Below are positions 44,396 through 55,762 of a stretch of 64,000 nt of DNA, piece by piece. How positions within the stretch are numbered: the first letter of the stretch is position 1; the number at the start of each line of letters is the position of its first letter. Position numbers and translations under genes: made by a program. Below the pieces are notes generated by a model. The model did no database searches. It was not told the origin of the DNA and worked only from the letters and a program-made list of their open reading frames with translations. Source of the DNA: Conus ventricosus (Eukaryota > Mollusca > Gastropoda > Neogastropoda > Conidae); contig CM031628.1 of assembly GCA_018398815.1 (NCBI GenBank), positions 4,804,470 through 4,868,469 of the forward strand. The letters are read 5' to 3'.

Positions 44396-46500
44396 GTGCA
44401 TCAGTTTGTACAGAAAACTGCATGGAAAGTGGGAATAAGGCCTGGGGATGACACCATTACACTGGATGGAAAGTGGGAATAAGGCCTGGGGATGACAACA
44501 TTACACTGGATGGAAAGTGGGAATAAGGCCTGGGGATGACACCATTACACTGGATGGAAAGTGGGAATAAGGCCTGGGGATGACACCAATACACTGTGGA
44601 AAGTGGGAATAAGGCCTGGGGATGACACCATTACACTATGGAAAGTGGGAATAAGGCCTGGGGATGACACCATTACACTGAATGGAAAGTGGGAATAAGG
44701 CTTGGGGATGACACCATTTCACTGGATGGAAAGTGGGAATAAGGCCTGGGGATGACACCATTACACTGGATGGAAAGTGGGAATAAGGCCTGGGGATGAA
44801 CCATTACACTATGGAAAGTGGGAATAAGGCCTGGGGATGACACCATTACACTGGATGGAAAGTGGGAATAAGGCTTGGGGATGACACCATGACACTATGG
44901 AAAGTGGGAATTTAAAGGCTTGGGGATGACACCATTACACTGGATGGAAAATGGGAATAAGGCCTGGGGATGACACCATGACACTGGATGGAAAGTGGGA
45001 ATAAGGCCTGGGGATGACACCATTACACTGGATGGAAAGTGGGAATAAGGCCTGGGGATGACACTGGATGGAAAGTGGGAATAAGGCCTGGGGATGACCA
45101 CCATTACACTATGGAAAGTGGGAATAAGGCCTGGGGATGACACCATTACACTATGGAAAGTGGGAATAAGGGCCCGGGGATGACACCATGACACTGGATG
45201 GAAAGTGGGAATAAGGCCTGGGGATGACACCATTACACTGTGGACAGTGGGAATAAGGCCTGGGGATGACACCATTACACTATGGAAAGTGGGAATAAGG
45301 CTTGGGGATGACACCATGACACTATGGAAAGTGGGAATAAGGCTTGGGGATGACACCATTACACTGGATGGAAAGTGGGAATAAGGCCTGGGGATGACAC
45401 CATGACACTGGATGGAAAGTGGGAATAAGGCCTGGGGATGACACCATTACACTGGATGGAAAGTGGGAATAAGGCCTGGGATGACACCATGACACTGGAT
45501 GGAAAGTGGGAATAAGGCCTGGGGATGACACCATTACACTATGGAAAGTGGGAATAAGGCCTGGGGATGACACCATTTACACTATGGAAAGTGGGAATAA
45601 GGCCTGGGGATGACACCCTGACACTGGATGGAAAGTGGGAATAAGGCTGGGGATGACACCATTACACTGTGGACAGTGGGAATAAGGCCTGGGGATGACA
45701 CCATTACACTATGGAAAGTGGGAATAAGGCCTGGGGATGACACCATTTTCACTGTGGAAAGTGGGAATAAGGCCTGGGGATGACACCATGACACTGGATG
45801 GAAAGTAGGAATAAGGCCTGGGGATGACACCATTACACTGTGGAAAGTGGGAAAAAGGCCTGGGGATGACACCATGACACTGGATGGAAAATGGGATAAG
45901 GACTGGGGATGACACCATGACACTGGATGGAAAGTGGGAATAAGGCCTGGGGATGACACCATTACACTTGGAAAGTGGGATAAGGCCTGGGGATGACACC
46001 CTTACACTATGGAAAGTGGGAATAAGGCCTGGGGATGACACCATTACATTCTGCCTTGGCTTAAGGGTGTGTCAGGCTAATTGACATAGGCTAGAACACC
46101 AAGGCTACATCAAAATGTTGTTATGCTCTGCATTGTTAGCGAGGATTGTCTTCAGTTGTGACAAGCTCCTAGCATAACATTAACAGTCTCTAAAATCCCC
46201 GAAGTCGGGAGTGTGGCTGCCCATGTGGCGGGGTAATCAAAAACGGTCACACACGTAATGTTCTCATCCCCCGCTGATGCATTTGTACCATAGTGTTCAA
46301 GTACTTCGGCTGTTTGGATGATCCTGGAGTCTTTTAGCCAGGGTACGACAACAACAACAACAACAACACCATTACACTGTGGAAAGTGGGAATAGGCCTG
46401 GGATGACACCATTACACTATGGAAAGTGGGAATAAGGCCTGGGGATGACACCATGACACTGGATGGAAAGTGGGAATAAGGCCTGGGGATGACACCATTA
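44396..46500. repeat. 2.1-kb minisatellite of about 40-44 bp units
   Basis: About 43 units of GGATGGAAAGTGGGAATAAG + GCCTGGGGATGACACCATTA + CACT. Two unit lengths alternate (with GGATGG, or TATGG only). It is interrupted once, at 46048-46366. Confidence 0.95.
46048..46366 (+). mobile_element. SINE-like insertion with (AAC)n tail inside the minisatellite
   Basis: A 320-bp unique segment splits an array unit and ends in ACGACAACAACAACAACAAC. The array resumes with ACCATTACAC, which also precedes the insertion, so this may be a target duplication. The (AAC)n end points to an RNA-mediated insertion. No clear A/B box was found. Confidence 0.5.
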
Positions 46501-47750
46501 CGCTATGCTCCACACCTCACACCCTCTCTGCCTCCTTCCTCTGCAGACACCTAGTAGTGGTGGTTTGCACTTTGACCCACTGGGCACTGGCTCAGCTCAG
46601 CAGGTTACAGTTTCAAGGTCATGTCTTTGGCCAACAAAGGAACATTTTTGTTCCTCTGAAGCACTTAGCGGGTTTCCATTTGATTCAACACAGCTGATGA
46701 AACTGAGAACACAACCGATCTGAGGGCAGGCCTACTCCCTGCTATGGCCACTGAAAACCAAAGTCAAACTGTGTTAGACCGTCGAGTTTTTGCCCAGTAC
46801 GCCACTGAGCATGAATGACGAAGAAAGAGCGCGGGTACAGTGCACCTGTTGTGTTGTGCGCTGGAACAACACGCACACTGGACGGTCGGCGCTTTGAGTT
46901 GTGCTGACACAGACGCTGAACGTGACTGCTGTTCATGTACACGTTAGTCAGCACACATAGTTGCCCAAACTGATGTTGATGTAAATATAGACGCTTCATG
47001 ATACAAGGTATCCTGAGCTGAATTTGACATGTAAAAATCTGGCATTGTACTTTGGCAACGACTGTGCATGATTTTGGTTAACAATACAGCTACACTCCAA
47101 ATATACATATACTTGATAATTATAATGTAACAAAAGAAAATCCACATCTGCAAAAATATTGCGGATAAATTTTCTATTGCCTGCTTAAGATGAAAATGTA
47201 TGATCATAAACTCATGTTAAAACGATGGGAAATAAAACTAAAAGAAAATCAAACTGGAAATAAATCATTATCAACGCCACGTCATGGATCCAAACCACAA
47301 TGATAAAAAAAAAAAATGTATCAGAAAAAGCAAGAAACATTGAAAATCACCATTAAAAAGGAAAACAATCACACACACACACATAGAAATCAATCCAACA
47401 TTGCAAAAACCCAGTAACAAGTGAAATATGAATGAAACGGAAGTCTCACAGAAAGTCTGATCAACAACTCAAACTCTGCTCTTAATCAACACGCAATAAA
47501 ACAGAGCTCCCGCTTTTTAAATAAAATGAACCAGAACATCCAATTTGAAAAATCACATCATATTAGTATCAGTACAAATACTCCCAAAACAAAACGGTTC
47601 ATCCCAACAAAACCAACCAACCAACCAAACAAAACCAAACAAGCAAACCACTTTGCCAATAAGGCACATAACGTGGCACAAATTCTATTAGTCCTGATCT
47701 CGGTTTGCTCGTAAATTATTTCCAACTGCACTTTTCTCTATTCTCTCTCT
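46501..47750. other. Unique sequence, no gene seen
   Basis: Short ORFs on both strands (for example minus 46742-46999) resemble no family known to me. From 47040 the sequence is very A-rich. Confidence 0.4.
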
Positions 47751-47754
47751 CTCT

Positions 47755-47905
47755 TAAACTGCTTACGACATTAAAAAGAATCCTGGGATGATTGACCTGC
47801 TTACAACATTAAAAAGAATCCTGGGATGATTGACCTGCTTACAACATTAAAAGAAAATCCTGGGATGACTGATCTGCTTACAACATTAAAAAGAATCCTT
47901 GGACG
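47755..47905. repeat. About 39-bp tandem repeat, four copies
   Basis: CTGCTTACAACATTAAAAAG + AATCCTGGGATGATTGAC. Confidence 0.9.
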
Positions 47906-48378
47906 ACTTCCTGTCATCTCCGATGCCCAGATCACGGGAGCTGTATGGCGCCGATTCTCTCCGCAGACAGCTGGTCTACAACATTTACCACGGCACTGTC
48001 ATTCATTACAATCCTCTGGTATGAGATCTTGAACTATGACAGTCAGAGTTCCCCATCGTCTTACAGGTGGAGAGATCACCCAAGTGTTCAATCTTCTTTC
48101 TCTGGAACGGAGGGGAGGGGGGGGATCAGAACAGCAGCCAACAAGTCATGACAAAACTTGACGTCTTTTCATCGATTGAGAAAGAAAGGAAAAAAGTCTC
48201 CACTGATAACCGTAAAACAAATCTGTTGATTGTTGTTCTGCCAAAATAGTCAAAGTCACTGAGAAAAAAAGCAACAAGAACCTCGATTATTGATAATTTG
48301 TTTCTGATATGTTCATGGTGATCTACATAAACACTTCTGGAATGCCAAAAAAAATAATATATAAATATATATAGATAG

Positions 48379-48380
<2 letters not shown>
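47906..48380. other. Unique sequence, no gene seen
   Basis: No recognisable ORF, repeat or RNA gene. Confidence 0.4.
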
Positions 48381-48382
<2 letters not shown>

Positions 48383-48424
<42 letters not shown>

Positions 48425-48432
48425 ACACACAC

Positions 48433-48474
<42 letters not shown>

Positions 48475-48565
48475 CACACAGACACACACAACACACACCT
48501 ACACCTACACACACACACACCTACACCACACACACACACACACACACACCCCCACACAACACACA

Positions 48566-48605
<40 letters not shown>

Positions 48606-48620
48606 CACACACACACCCAA
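48383..48620. repeat. CA microsatellite
   Basis: About 235 bp of (CA)n with CCTACAC interruptions. Confidence 0.95.
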
Positions 48621-48929
48621 CTGTTGATATCTCTTTCCCCCAGAACAAAACTAAACGAGAGAAAATGGGGATTTAAAAAGAAAAGAAAACTGCAGACAAA
48701 GAATAGAGGTTTGTATTAACTTCCTGTTTGGCTCCCATATCTACCATGTCAAACTGACACAACTAGATCCCTGGTGCTAGCTGTGTTTAGCCAGCACTGT
48801 CATGGCTGCCATAGAACTACGATGCCCTCTACACTGCCTCTGTCTTCCTCTCCACAGCATGCGGTTCTTTCATTTCAATGGCCAGAAGCATCTTAAGACT
48901 GACACTGCCACCAAAATTTCAACACCAGA

Positions 48930-49390
48930 CTAGTAATCCTGGTGATCCTGAAGGTTGCGGGTTCAAATCTCTGCAGGGCTGTTTAAATACAGGGGGATTT
49001 TTCCCTCCACGTTAACACCGATTTCGACTGCATTTCCCAAAAAGTCCTTCGAATGAAAATATAAACTGAGGTTCTGTGAGTGAGCACATCTTGCACAGAC
49101 GTAGCACCCCATCACCAACTTTCAGAAGAGCAGGCCCTTTTGGCCGTTGACGTGGAGAAAAAGATAACACATCACATACACCCCGAGTGACAAATGAAAA
49201 GACTGAAGGGAAAGAAAGCTGAGTTACTGATAATAACTGAATGACACAGTGAATATAGTGCCAGCAGGCAGCTCTTTAACTGGCTCTACTCAAGTATGCA
49301 GCCCATTGTGTAAACTACAGCGTGGATTGTAAAGCACTACAGCTTGGTTTCTGACCAAGAACAGGTGCTGTTTAAGTATTCTTATAAGAA
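48930..49390 (+). mobile_element. tRNA-derived SINE, copy 3 (most complete)
   Basis: The head contains GGTTGCGGGTTCAAATCTC, a good B box, preceded by a degenerate A-box region. The body shares blocks with the copies at 6545 and 7060 (CCCATCACCAACTTTCAGAAG, GCAGCCCATTGTGTAAAC, GTGGATTGTAAAGCAC). It ends GGTGCTGTTTAAGTATTC. Confidence 0.65.
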
Positions 49391-49535
49391 AGGGTGTTTA
49401 AGTTCTTAAGAACGGTGCTGTTTAAGTATTCTTAATAAGAACAGGTGCTGTTTAAGTATTCTTAATAAGAACAGGTGCTGTTTAAGTATTCTTAATAAGA
49501 ACAGGTGCTGTTTAAGTATTCTTAATAATACACAG
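49385..49535. repeat. 30-bp array grown from a SINE tail
   Basis: Five copies of AAGAACAGGTGCTGTTTAAG + TATTCTTAAT. The unit equals the 3' end of the preceding SINE. Confidence 0.9.
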
Positions 49536-50110
49536 ACTGGCAAACTGGTTACAGCTTGCTCTAGTTTGACATGGTAAAGTGTACGACTTCAAACATTCCT
49601 TCAGAGTCTTAATTACATATCATAGTGGAGGGAAAAACGAAAAGAACGCACAAATAATCATTCTAGAAATCAAAATGAGCGATGGTTTCAACATTAATAC
49701 TGCTAGAAACATACCTAAAGAATATCCCCAATTCTTGCACAAAAATTCTGATGCTTCCTAACATGAATCATCCATGACTCCATTTTGTCCTGTGCAATGA
49801 ATGTTACACAGAAAGATAAGATTACTTAGAATACATGAGGGGCATCACACAAAAAACAGCTCTGCAGTAATCGTGAAATATGGCGGTCGATGGTAATCAC
49901 AGAATATGTCTGAAAAAAAGAGTAAACTTTCCCAAGCCTAACAGACCAGTAAAGTTAATATCAAACGAAGGAACTAATATTGCTTTGAGGATATCATTTC
50001 ATAAACCTAAATATACATCCAGTTAATTTCTTGAGAAATTAGCCTAATAAAGGCACCATCTGCTACTGTCACCTCTGCCTTTAATCTGAATGTCCAACAA
50101 CAACAAAAAT
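49536..50110. other. Unique A/T-rich sequence, no gene seen
   Basis: No supported feature. It may lie downstream of, or within, the SC5D 3' UTR. Confidence 0.4.
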
Positions 50111-50575
50111 CGAAAAATATCAAAGAAATAAGGCACCGCCTTTTTTTTCCTGCACATTCTCCATAGGTCAGATTTTCATTCCCCAATCATTTCAAGACAA
50201 AGCCCAACAAGGGGCCACCTCCTTCAATCTGAATTTTTAAAAAATCAAAAGAAATAAAAAGAAACTAAAGGCACTGCCTTTCTCCTGTGTTTTTCTCTTG
50301 CCCTTTTTTTTCCCCTGTGCTTTTTTTTTATTGGTCAGATTGTTTACAACCAATCATTTCAAGACACAGCCCCCAACAAGGGATCGCCTCCCTTCAATCT
50401 GAATTTAAACACAAAAAAAATCAAAAGAAATTAAAAACAAACAAACAAAGGCACGGCCTTCCTCCTGCATTTTTCTCGTGCCCTTTTTTTCCCTGCACGT
50501 TCTCCTTTGGGTCAGATTTTTTTCTCAGCCAATCATTTCAAGACACAGCCCAACAAGGAACCGCCTCACATTAGT
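50110..50575. repeat. About 165-bp direct repeat, three copies
   Basis: Each copy has GGCACTGCCTTTCTCCTG, GGTCAGATT, CAATCATTTCAAGACA...GCCCAACAAGG, then CTTCAATCTGAAT and an AAAATCAAAAGAAAT tract. They lie 10-530 bases past the SC5D stop on the minus strand, so they are probably in its 3' UTR. Confidence 0.85.
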
Positions 50576-50640
50576 CCTCCTTCTTCACCTTGCCCACCCC
50601 GTTCTCCACCACCCCTCATTTCCTTCCCCTGTCTTCAGCC

Positions 50641-50877
50641 TCAGGACCTCGTCCAGGGGCTCTTGCCTTCGAAGGAGGACGGGTGGTGGAAGGAGTTGCC
50701 GATGCGGTCCCAGAGGGTGAAGAACTGGCCGTAGTTGTAGCTGTAGAAGAGGTGGTGGTCAGTGTGGTGGGCGCAGCCGTTGATGAAGGGCTGGAGCAGC
50801 TCCGGCACGCGGTAGTCGCCGTCGTGGATGGACACGGTCCAGATGTTGACGAACACAAACAGAAGCAGGTAGGTCAT
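50641..50877 (-). CDS. SC5D: Lathosterol oxidase / sterol C5-desaturase, last exon
   Basis: On the minus strand the exon follows acceptor TTTATAG and enters in phase 0. It encodes a hydrophobic stretch ([12 protein letters not shown]), then [19 protein letters not shown] and AHHTDHH, the third histidine cluster of the ERG3/fatty-acid-hydroxylase superfamily. [14 protein letters not shown] and HHPSSFEGK follow, close to vertebrate SC5D. The enzyme is an ER-membrane di-iron oxidase that introduces the delta-5 double bond of sterols. As written it stops at TGA 50643-50641 (GKSPWTRS). With one extra base after FEGK the frame continues PLDEVLRLK to a stop near 50585, so this end may be a one-base indel. 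Confidence 0.9.
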   Translation of the reverse strand: MTYLLLFVFVNIWTVSIHDGDYRVPELLQPFINGCAHHTDHHLFYSYNYGQFFTLWDRIGNSFHHPSSFEGKSPWTRS

Positions 50878-51290
50878 CTATAAACAGACAGGTGTGACAA
50901 AGGTAAGGTAACAGAAATCAGATGTTGACAAACACAAACAGAAGCAGGTAGGTTGTCTACAAATAGACAGGTACAGTAAGGTAAAGTAATAGAAATAAGA
51001 TGTTGACGAACACAAACAGAAGCAGGTAGGTCATCTATAAATAGACAGAAAAGGTATGGAAGGGAAGGGAAGGGAAGGGAAGGAAGGTAAGGTAAGGTAA
51101 TAGAATTAAGATGTTAACGAACACAAACAGAAGCAGGTAGGTCATCTATAAATAAGACAGGGAAGGTAAGGTAATAAAAATCAGATGTTGACGAACACAG
51201 ACAGAAGCAGGTAGGTCCTCTATAGATAGACAGAAATCAGATGTTAGCGAAGACAAACAGTAGCAGGTAGGTCAACTATAAATAGACACA
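50838..51290. repeat. Tandem array carrying copies of the SC5D last-exon acceptor
   Basis: Six units of about 55-110 bp, each with AGATGTTGACGAACACAAAC, AGAAGCAGGTAGGTCATCTA, TAAATAGACAGG on the plus strand. Read on the minus strand this is the acceptor CTGTTTATAG|ATGACCTACC plus the first 38 exon bases. The rightmost units are more diverged. The array fills most of the intron 50878-51394. Confidence 0.95.
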
Positions 51291-51394
51291 AGTAAGTCAA
51301 ACAGTCAGATGATCCACAAATGACACAGATGAGTGAACAGATGATCTACAAATGACACAGATCAGTGAACAGTCACTCACACACACACCCTGAC

Positions 51395-51624
51395 CTTGTG
51401 CAAGGGGAAGAGGAAGCCGTACAGGTGGTAGGGCAGGGACTGCAGAAAGCCGTCCATGGGGTGGAAGGCGTGGCTGGCGAAGGGCGTGGGCACCTTCCAG
51501 GAGTGGTGGGTCTTGTGCAGGTACTTGTACACCGTGCGGTGGTGCAGGAAGCGGTGGATCCAGTAGATGCAGGCGTCGGTGAAGGCGATGAAGGTGAAAC
51601 AGCTCAGCACCACACCGGGCCAGC
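51395..51624 (-). CDS. SC5D: Lathosterol oxidase / sterol C5-desaturase, penultimate exon
   Basis: On the minus strand the exon has acceptor CTGCGCAG and donor GTCAGG after ...LHK, with phase 0 out. It enters needing two bases. It encodes a membrane segment (VVLSCFTFIAFTDACIYW), then IHRFLHHRTVYKYLHKTHH, which supplies the first two iron-ligand histidine clusters (HRFLHH and HKTHH). SWKVPTPFASHAFHPMDGF and LQSLPYHLYGFLFPLHK follow, very like animal SC5D. Together with the last exon this gives about 155 residues, roughly half of a normal 270-300-residue enzyme. The N-terminal exons should lie at higher coordinates and were not recognised. Confidence 0.92.
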
Positions 51625-51639
51625 CTGCGCAGGCGTCAA

Positions 51640-52077
51640 TGGCATCAGAATATGATGGTGTGTGGCCAGAGTTCTGCATGGAAATATGAGGTGTGTGGCC
51701 AAAGTTCTGCCTGGAAATATGAGGTGTGGGGCCAGAACTGTCTGGAAATATGAGGTGTGGGGCCAGAACAGTCTGAAAATATGAGTGTGGGGCCAGAACA
51801 GTCTGGAAATATGAGGTGTGGGGCCAGAACTGCCTGGAAATATGAGGTGTGGGGCCAGAACAGTCTGGAAATATGAGGTGTGTGACCAAATTTCTGCATG
51901 GAAATATGAGGTGTGTGGCCAGTGTTCTGCTTGAAAATACAATAGTGTGTGGCTAAATTTCTATGTGGAAATATCAGGTGTGTGACCAGAGTTCAACCTG
52001 AATATTCAACAGTGAGTGACCAAAGTTCTGCATGAAATATGAGGTATAATATGGTTGAACTTCTGCCTGGAAATATA
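51640..52077. repeat. 31-bp minisatellite (GGAAATATGAGGTGTGTGGCC type), left part
   Basis: About 13 units of CTGCCTGGAAATATGAGGTG + TGTGGCCAGAGTT. It is the same array as 53597-54340, split by the Tc1 element. It lies in the SC5D intron upstream of the penultimate exon. Confidence 0.95.
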
Positions 52078-53594
52078 CTGTTCAAAAAAAGAAACGCAAA
52101 ATGAAATTTTGCCACCTGGGGTGGAGACCATACAGTTGAGAAACACGCCAAAAACCGGCCCTGATGTATGTCTTGAACGTCGACGTGCTAGGATAACATT
52201 GATTCCGGTTGTCACTATGTGCACGTGCGTGTTGTGGGCCAGGTGCGACAGTGCAAACATTGGGTTGTGCTTCTGTTGTTTCGCCTGCAAAGCATGCCCA
52301 ACTCAGTGGTGAACACACACACACCATGGTCATAGTGCAGTATAAAAGCCGGGTCATTTTGGCAACGGGCAGGCACACCGTACCAAAAAACAGCATGCCC
52401 GTTTGAGCCCTGCAGAGAGAGAAAACGCCCTGGGTCGTTTGCAAGTTGGTCAGAGTGCAACTGATGTGGCCCATGCTTTGAATGTCTCCCCCAGTACCAT
52501 ATGCCGACTTTGGACTCGCTTCCAGAGGACAGGGTCATCAGCTGATGCCCCGAGGTCAGGCCGACCTCATATCACAACGCCAGCCCAGGACCGCTTTATA
52601 CGGCTAAGACATCTCCGCAATCGCTTCCTGCCGGCCTCGTCCACTGTCCAGGCATGCGCTGGTGTCCGTCGCATCTCCGACCAGACTGTCCGGAACAGGC
52701 TGCATGCTGCTGGGCTGAGGGCTTACAGGCCCCTATGTGGCAACGTAATGACGGGGCGCCATCGACAGACCAGACTGCAATGGGCTACGCAACACAGACA
52801 CTGGACACTGAGGAACCATTGGCGACACGTCTGGTTCTCGGATGAGTCACAGTTTCTGCTGCAGCGCCATGACAGGAGGCGAAGGGTTTACCGCCGGGTT
52901 AATGAACGCAACCAGCAGAACTGCGTCGACGAGGGACCTCCGCATGGTGGCGGCAATGTCATGGTATGGGGGGCCATCAGCAACACAGGCAGGAGCCACC
53001 TGGTGCGCGTGGAAGGTCACCTGACAGCCCAGCAGTACGTCCAGGTCATTGTTCAGCCACACGTCCTGCCTCTAATGGCCACTCCCAGGGCCGTGTTCCA
53101 GCAGGACAACGCCAGGCCCCAGACAGTACGCCTGACCACAGCCTTCTTTACCGCCAACAACATCAACACCCTGGCCTGGCCCTCTCTTTCCCCGGATTTG
53201 AATCCTATTGAGCACGTTTGGGACGTTTTGGACAGACGCCTGAGAGTGAGGGCCAACGCCCCAGCGACTCCAAATGAACTGTTCGGGCATTGCAGGCCGA
53301 GTGGGCGGCCATCCCACAGCAGACAATCAGGAACATTATTGCTTCATTGCCCCGCAGATGCCAGGCTACCATTGCAGCCAGAGGGGGTCACACCCGTTAC
53401 TGACTTTGGAAGCGGCCTGCTGATTTCCCTGAGGGTCTGGGGCTGGTTCTTTACCACAGCATTGCAGGGGAGACTTCTGTCCTACTGATGACCTGTTTTT
53501 GTCATTTTCACATTAAACGTGTTGTCACACTGAGCTTCAATAAATTGTGTTTCAAATCGGCAGCTTGGCATTTTGCGTTTCTTTTTTTGAACAG
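52078..53594 (+). mobile_element. Tc1/mariner transposon, 1517 bp, complete ends
   Basis: Perfect 26-bp terminal inverted repeats (52078-52103 and 53569-53594, starting CTGTTCAAAAAAAGAAACGC). TA target duplications lie at 52076-52077 and 53595-53596. It encodes one DD34E transposase in plus orientation and sits inside a minisatellite. The intact ends and near-intact ORF suggest recent activity. Confidence 0.95.
52395..53403 (+). pseudogene. Tc1-family DD34E transposase, two one-base frameshifts
   Basis: The open frame runs 52403-53488. Domains in order: an N-terminal helix-turn-helix (ERENALGRLQVGQSATDVAH), a second paired-like HTH with the SGRP linker, then the DDE catalytic core. Its residues are Asp in VWFSDESQF, Asp in FQQDNARPQ and Glu in SPDLNPIEHVW, with 34 residues between the last two. 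The likely ATG (52395) is one frame off the main ORF. Near 53279 the frame again needs one extra base to continue into VRALQAEWAAIPQQ and end at TGA 53401 with ARGGHTRY, the normal family end. The function would be cut-and-paste transposition. Confidence 0.9.
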
Positions 53595-53596
53595 TA

Positions 53597-54340
53597 TACA
53601 ATGGTGTGTGCCTAAATTTCTATATGGAAATATGAGGTGTGTGGCCGGAGTCCTGCCTGGAAATACAAGGTGTGTGCCCACAGTTCTACCTGGAAATACA
53701 ATGGTGTGTGGCTAAAATTCTACAAAGAAATATGAAGTGTATGGCGAAAGTTCTGCCTGGAAGTATGAGGTGTGTAGCTAGAGTTCTGCATGCAAATATG
53801 AGGTGTGTGGCCACATTTCTGCATTGAAATATATGAGGTGTGTGACCAGAGTTCTGCTTCGAAATGTGAGGTGTGTGACCAGAGTTCTGCATTGAAATAT
53901 ATGAGGTGTGTGACCAGAGTTCTGCTTGGAAATATGAGGTGTGTGGCCACATTTCTGCATTGAAATATATGAGGTGTGTGACCAGAGTTCTGCTTGGAAA
54001 TATTAGGTGTGTGGCCACATTTCTGCATTGAAATATATGAGGTGTGTGACCAGAGTTCTGCTTGGAAATATGAGGTGTGTGACCAGAGTTCTGCCTGGAA
54101 ATATGAGGTGTGTGACCAGAGTTCTGCCTAGAAATATGAGGTGTGTGGCCACAGTTCTGCCTGGAAATATGAGGTGTGTGACCAGAGTTCTGCCTGGAAA
54201 CACAAGGGGTGTGGCCAAAATTCTTCATGGAAATAGGCTGTGTGTCGCCAAAGACCTGTCTGGAAATACAAGTTGTGTGACCAAAGTTTTGCATGAAAAT
54301 AAAGGTGTGTGGCCATATTTCCCTTTGGAAAATACAAGTG
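53597..54340. repeat. 31-bp minisatellite, right part
   Basis: About 22 units continuing the array at 51640-52077. Units alternate in places as a 63-bp higher-order repeat (53800-54070). Minus- and plus-strand ORFs through it are artefacts. Confidence 0.95.
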
Positions 54341-54494
54341 TGCAACCACAGATCTGCCTTTTTCAAAACAGAATGACTGAGGGCAGAAAATGAAGCAAAA
54401 TTTAGAAAAGGAGGGGGTGTGAGTTACTGCCAAGGACACAGACAAACAAAACACAGGACAGAACACAAGTGTGTGGCCACGGGTCCACATGGAA

Positions 54495-55086
54495 ATAATG
54501 GCTGGGGCAACAAATGAAGCACTGAAATCAAAAGCAAGTGTCTACAGATCTGCACGTATCTTCAATTCAAACGTGAAGTCGGTTCTGCTGTACGGCTGCG
54601 AGACTTGGAGAATGACCAAGGCAATACAGCAAACAATTCAGACCTTCATCAACACCTGTCTGAGGCGCATCTTCAAAATCAGATGGCCAGCGAAGATCAA
54701 CAATGAAGATCTATGGAAGCAAGCAGGACAGGAACAGGCGCATCTTCAAAATCAGATGGCCAGCGAAGATCAACAATGAAGATCTATGGAAGCAAGCAGG
54801 ACAGGGACCAGCGGCCAAGCAGATTCTGCGGAGGAAGTGGGGTTGGATTGGACACACTCTCAGGAAGCCAGCAACCAGCACCACACGCCAAGCCCTGACA
54901 TGGAACCTGCAGGGGAAAAGGAAGAGAGGCCGACCTCACAGCAGCTGGAGGCGAGACACTGAGGCAGAGATGAAGAGGGAGGGGACCAACTGGACATGCA
55001 TCCAGCGAGCAGCCAGAACCGAGTGCGATGGCAGAGGGTTGTCGATGGCCTATGCTCACCCCAGAGCTATGGGCCTAAGTAAGTAA
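54495..55086 (+). pseudogene. Non-LTR retrotransposon, 5'-truncated reverse-transcriptase C-terminus
   Basis: Frame 1 reads SVLLYGCETWRMTKAIQQT and FINTCLRRIFKIRW, the well-known region just C-terminal to the RT domain in LINE elements. A tandem duplication of about 70 bp (54668-54800, containing ATCTTCAAAATCAGATGGCC twice) shifts the frame. The next frame gives ILRRKWGWIGHTLRK, KRKRGRPHSSWRRD and a Cys-poor end. It stops at GGCCTAAGTAAGTAAA, whose AAGT repeats resemble a LINE 3' tail. It is dead on arrival. Confidence 0.85.
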
Positions 55087-55189
55087 AATCGGAAATGAAA
55101 TGAGGTAGGGAACAGTAAACGATAAACAGTAAACAAGTGAGGTATGTTTTGCTCCCATAAGGAAACCTAACACAGAGTAACTTTTACTC

Positions 55190-55762
55190 AAGACTGGCAC
55201 AGCCTTTTAAACTTGAATAAAGTCAGACAAAATACATAAACGAACAATCTAATAGTGGGGGAAAAACAAGCGCAGGCCAACAACTGAACTGTCTGGCAAA
55301 GATTTGGACTTGAGGGGAGGGGAGAGGGGAGTTTGAAGATGGAGAAACTGGGAAAATGAAATTTAAAAAAAAAAAAAAAAATGTTACAGATATGAAAACT
55401 CTTCACTAGCTGCATAAGGGAACCATCGCAATCCGTTTTGAAGGCAGATATATTTGTATTGCCTGCTCCAGCGGGTGAAAGGCCTCGGAGCAGGCAATAC
55501 AAATATATCTGCCTTCAAAAGGGATTGCGATGGTTCCCTTATGCAGCTAGTGAAGAGTTTTCATATCTGTAACATTTTTTTTTTAATTTCATTTTCCCAG
55601 TTTCTCCATCTTCAAACTCCCCTCCCCCCCCCCTCAATCCAAAATTTTTGCCAGACAGTTCAGTTTTTGGGCCTGCGCTTTTTTTTTCCCCCCTTTTAAG
55701 TTCGTTTTGTTTTTTCCGACTTTACAATTTTTAAAGGCGGGCCCATTTTGGGGAGTGGGGGT

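Noticed and set aside
44895..46454. Ser/Pro/His repeat ORFs on the minus strand
   Set aside because: Frames of the 44-bp minisatellite; broken at each length variant.
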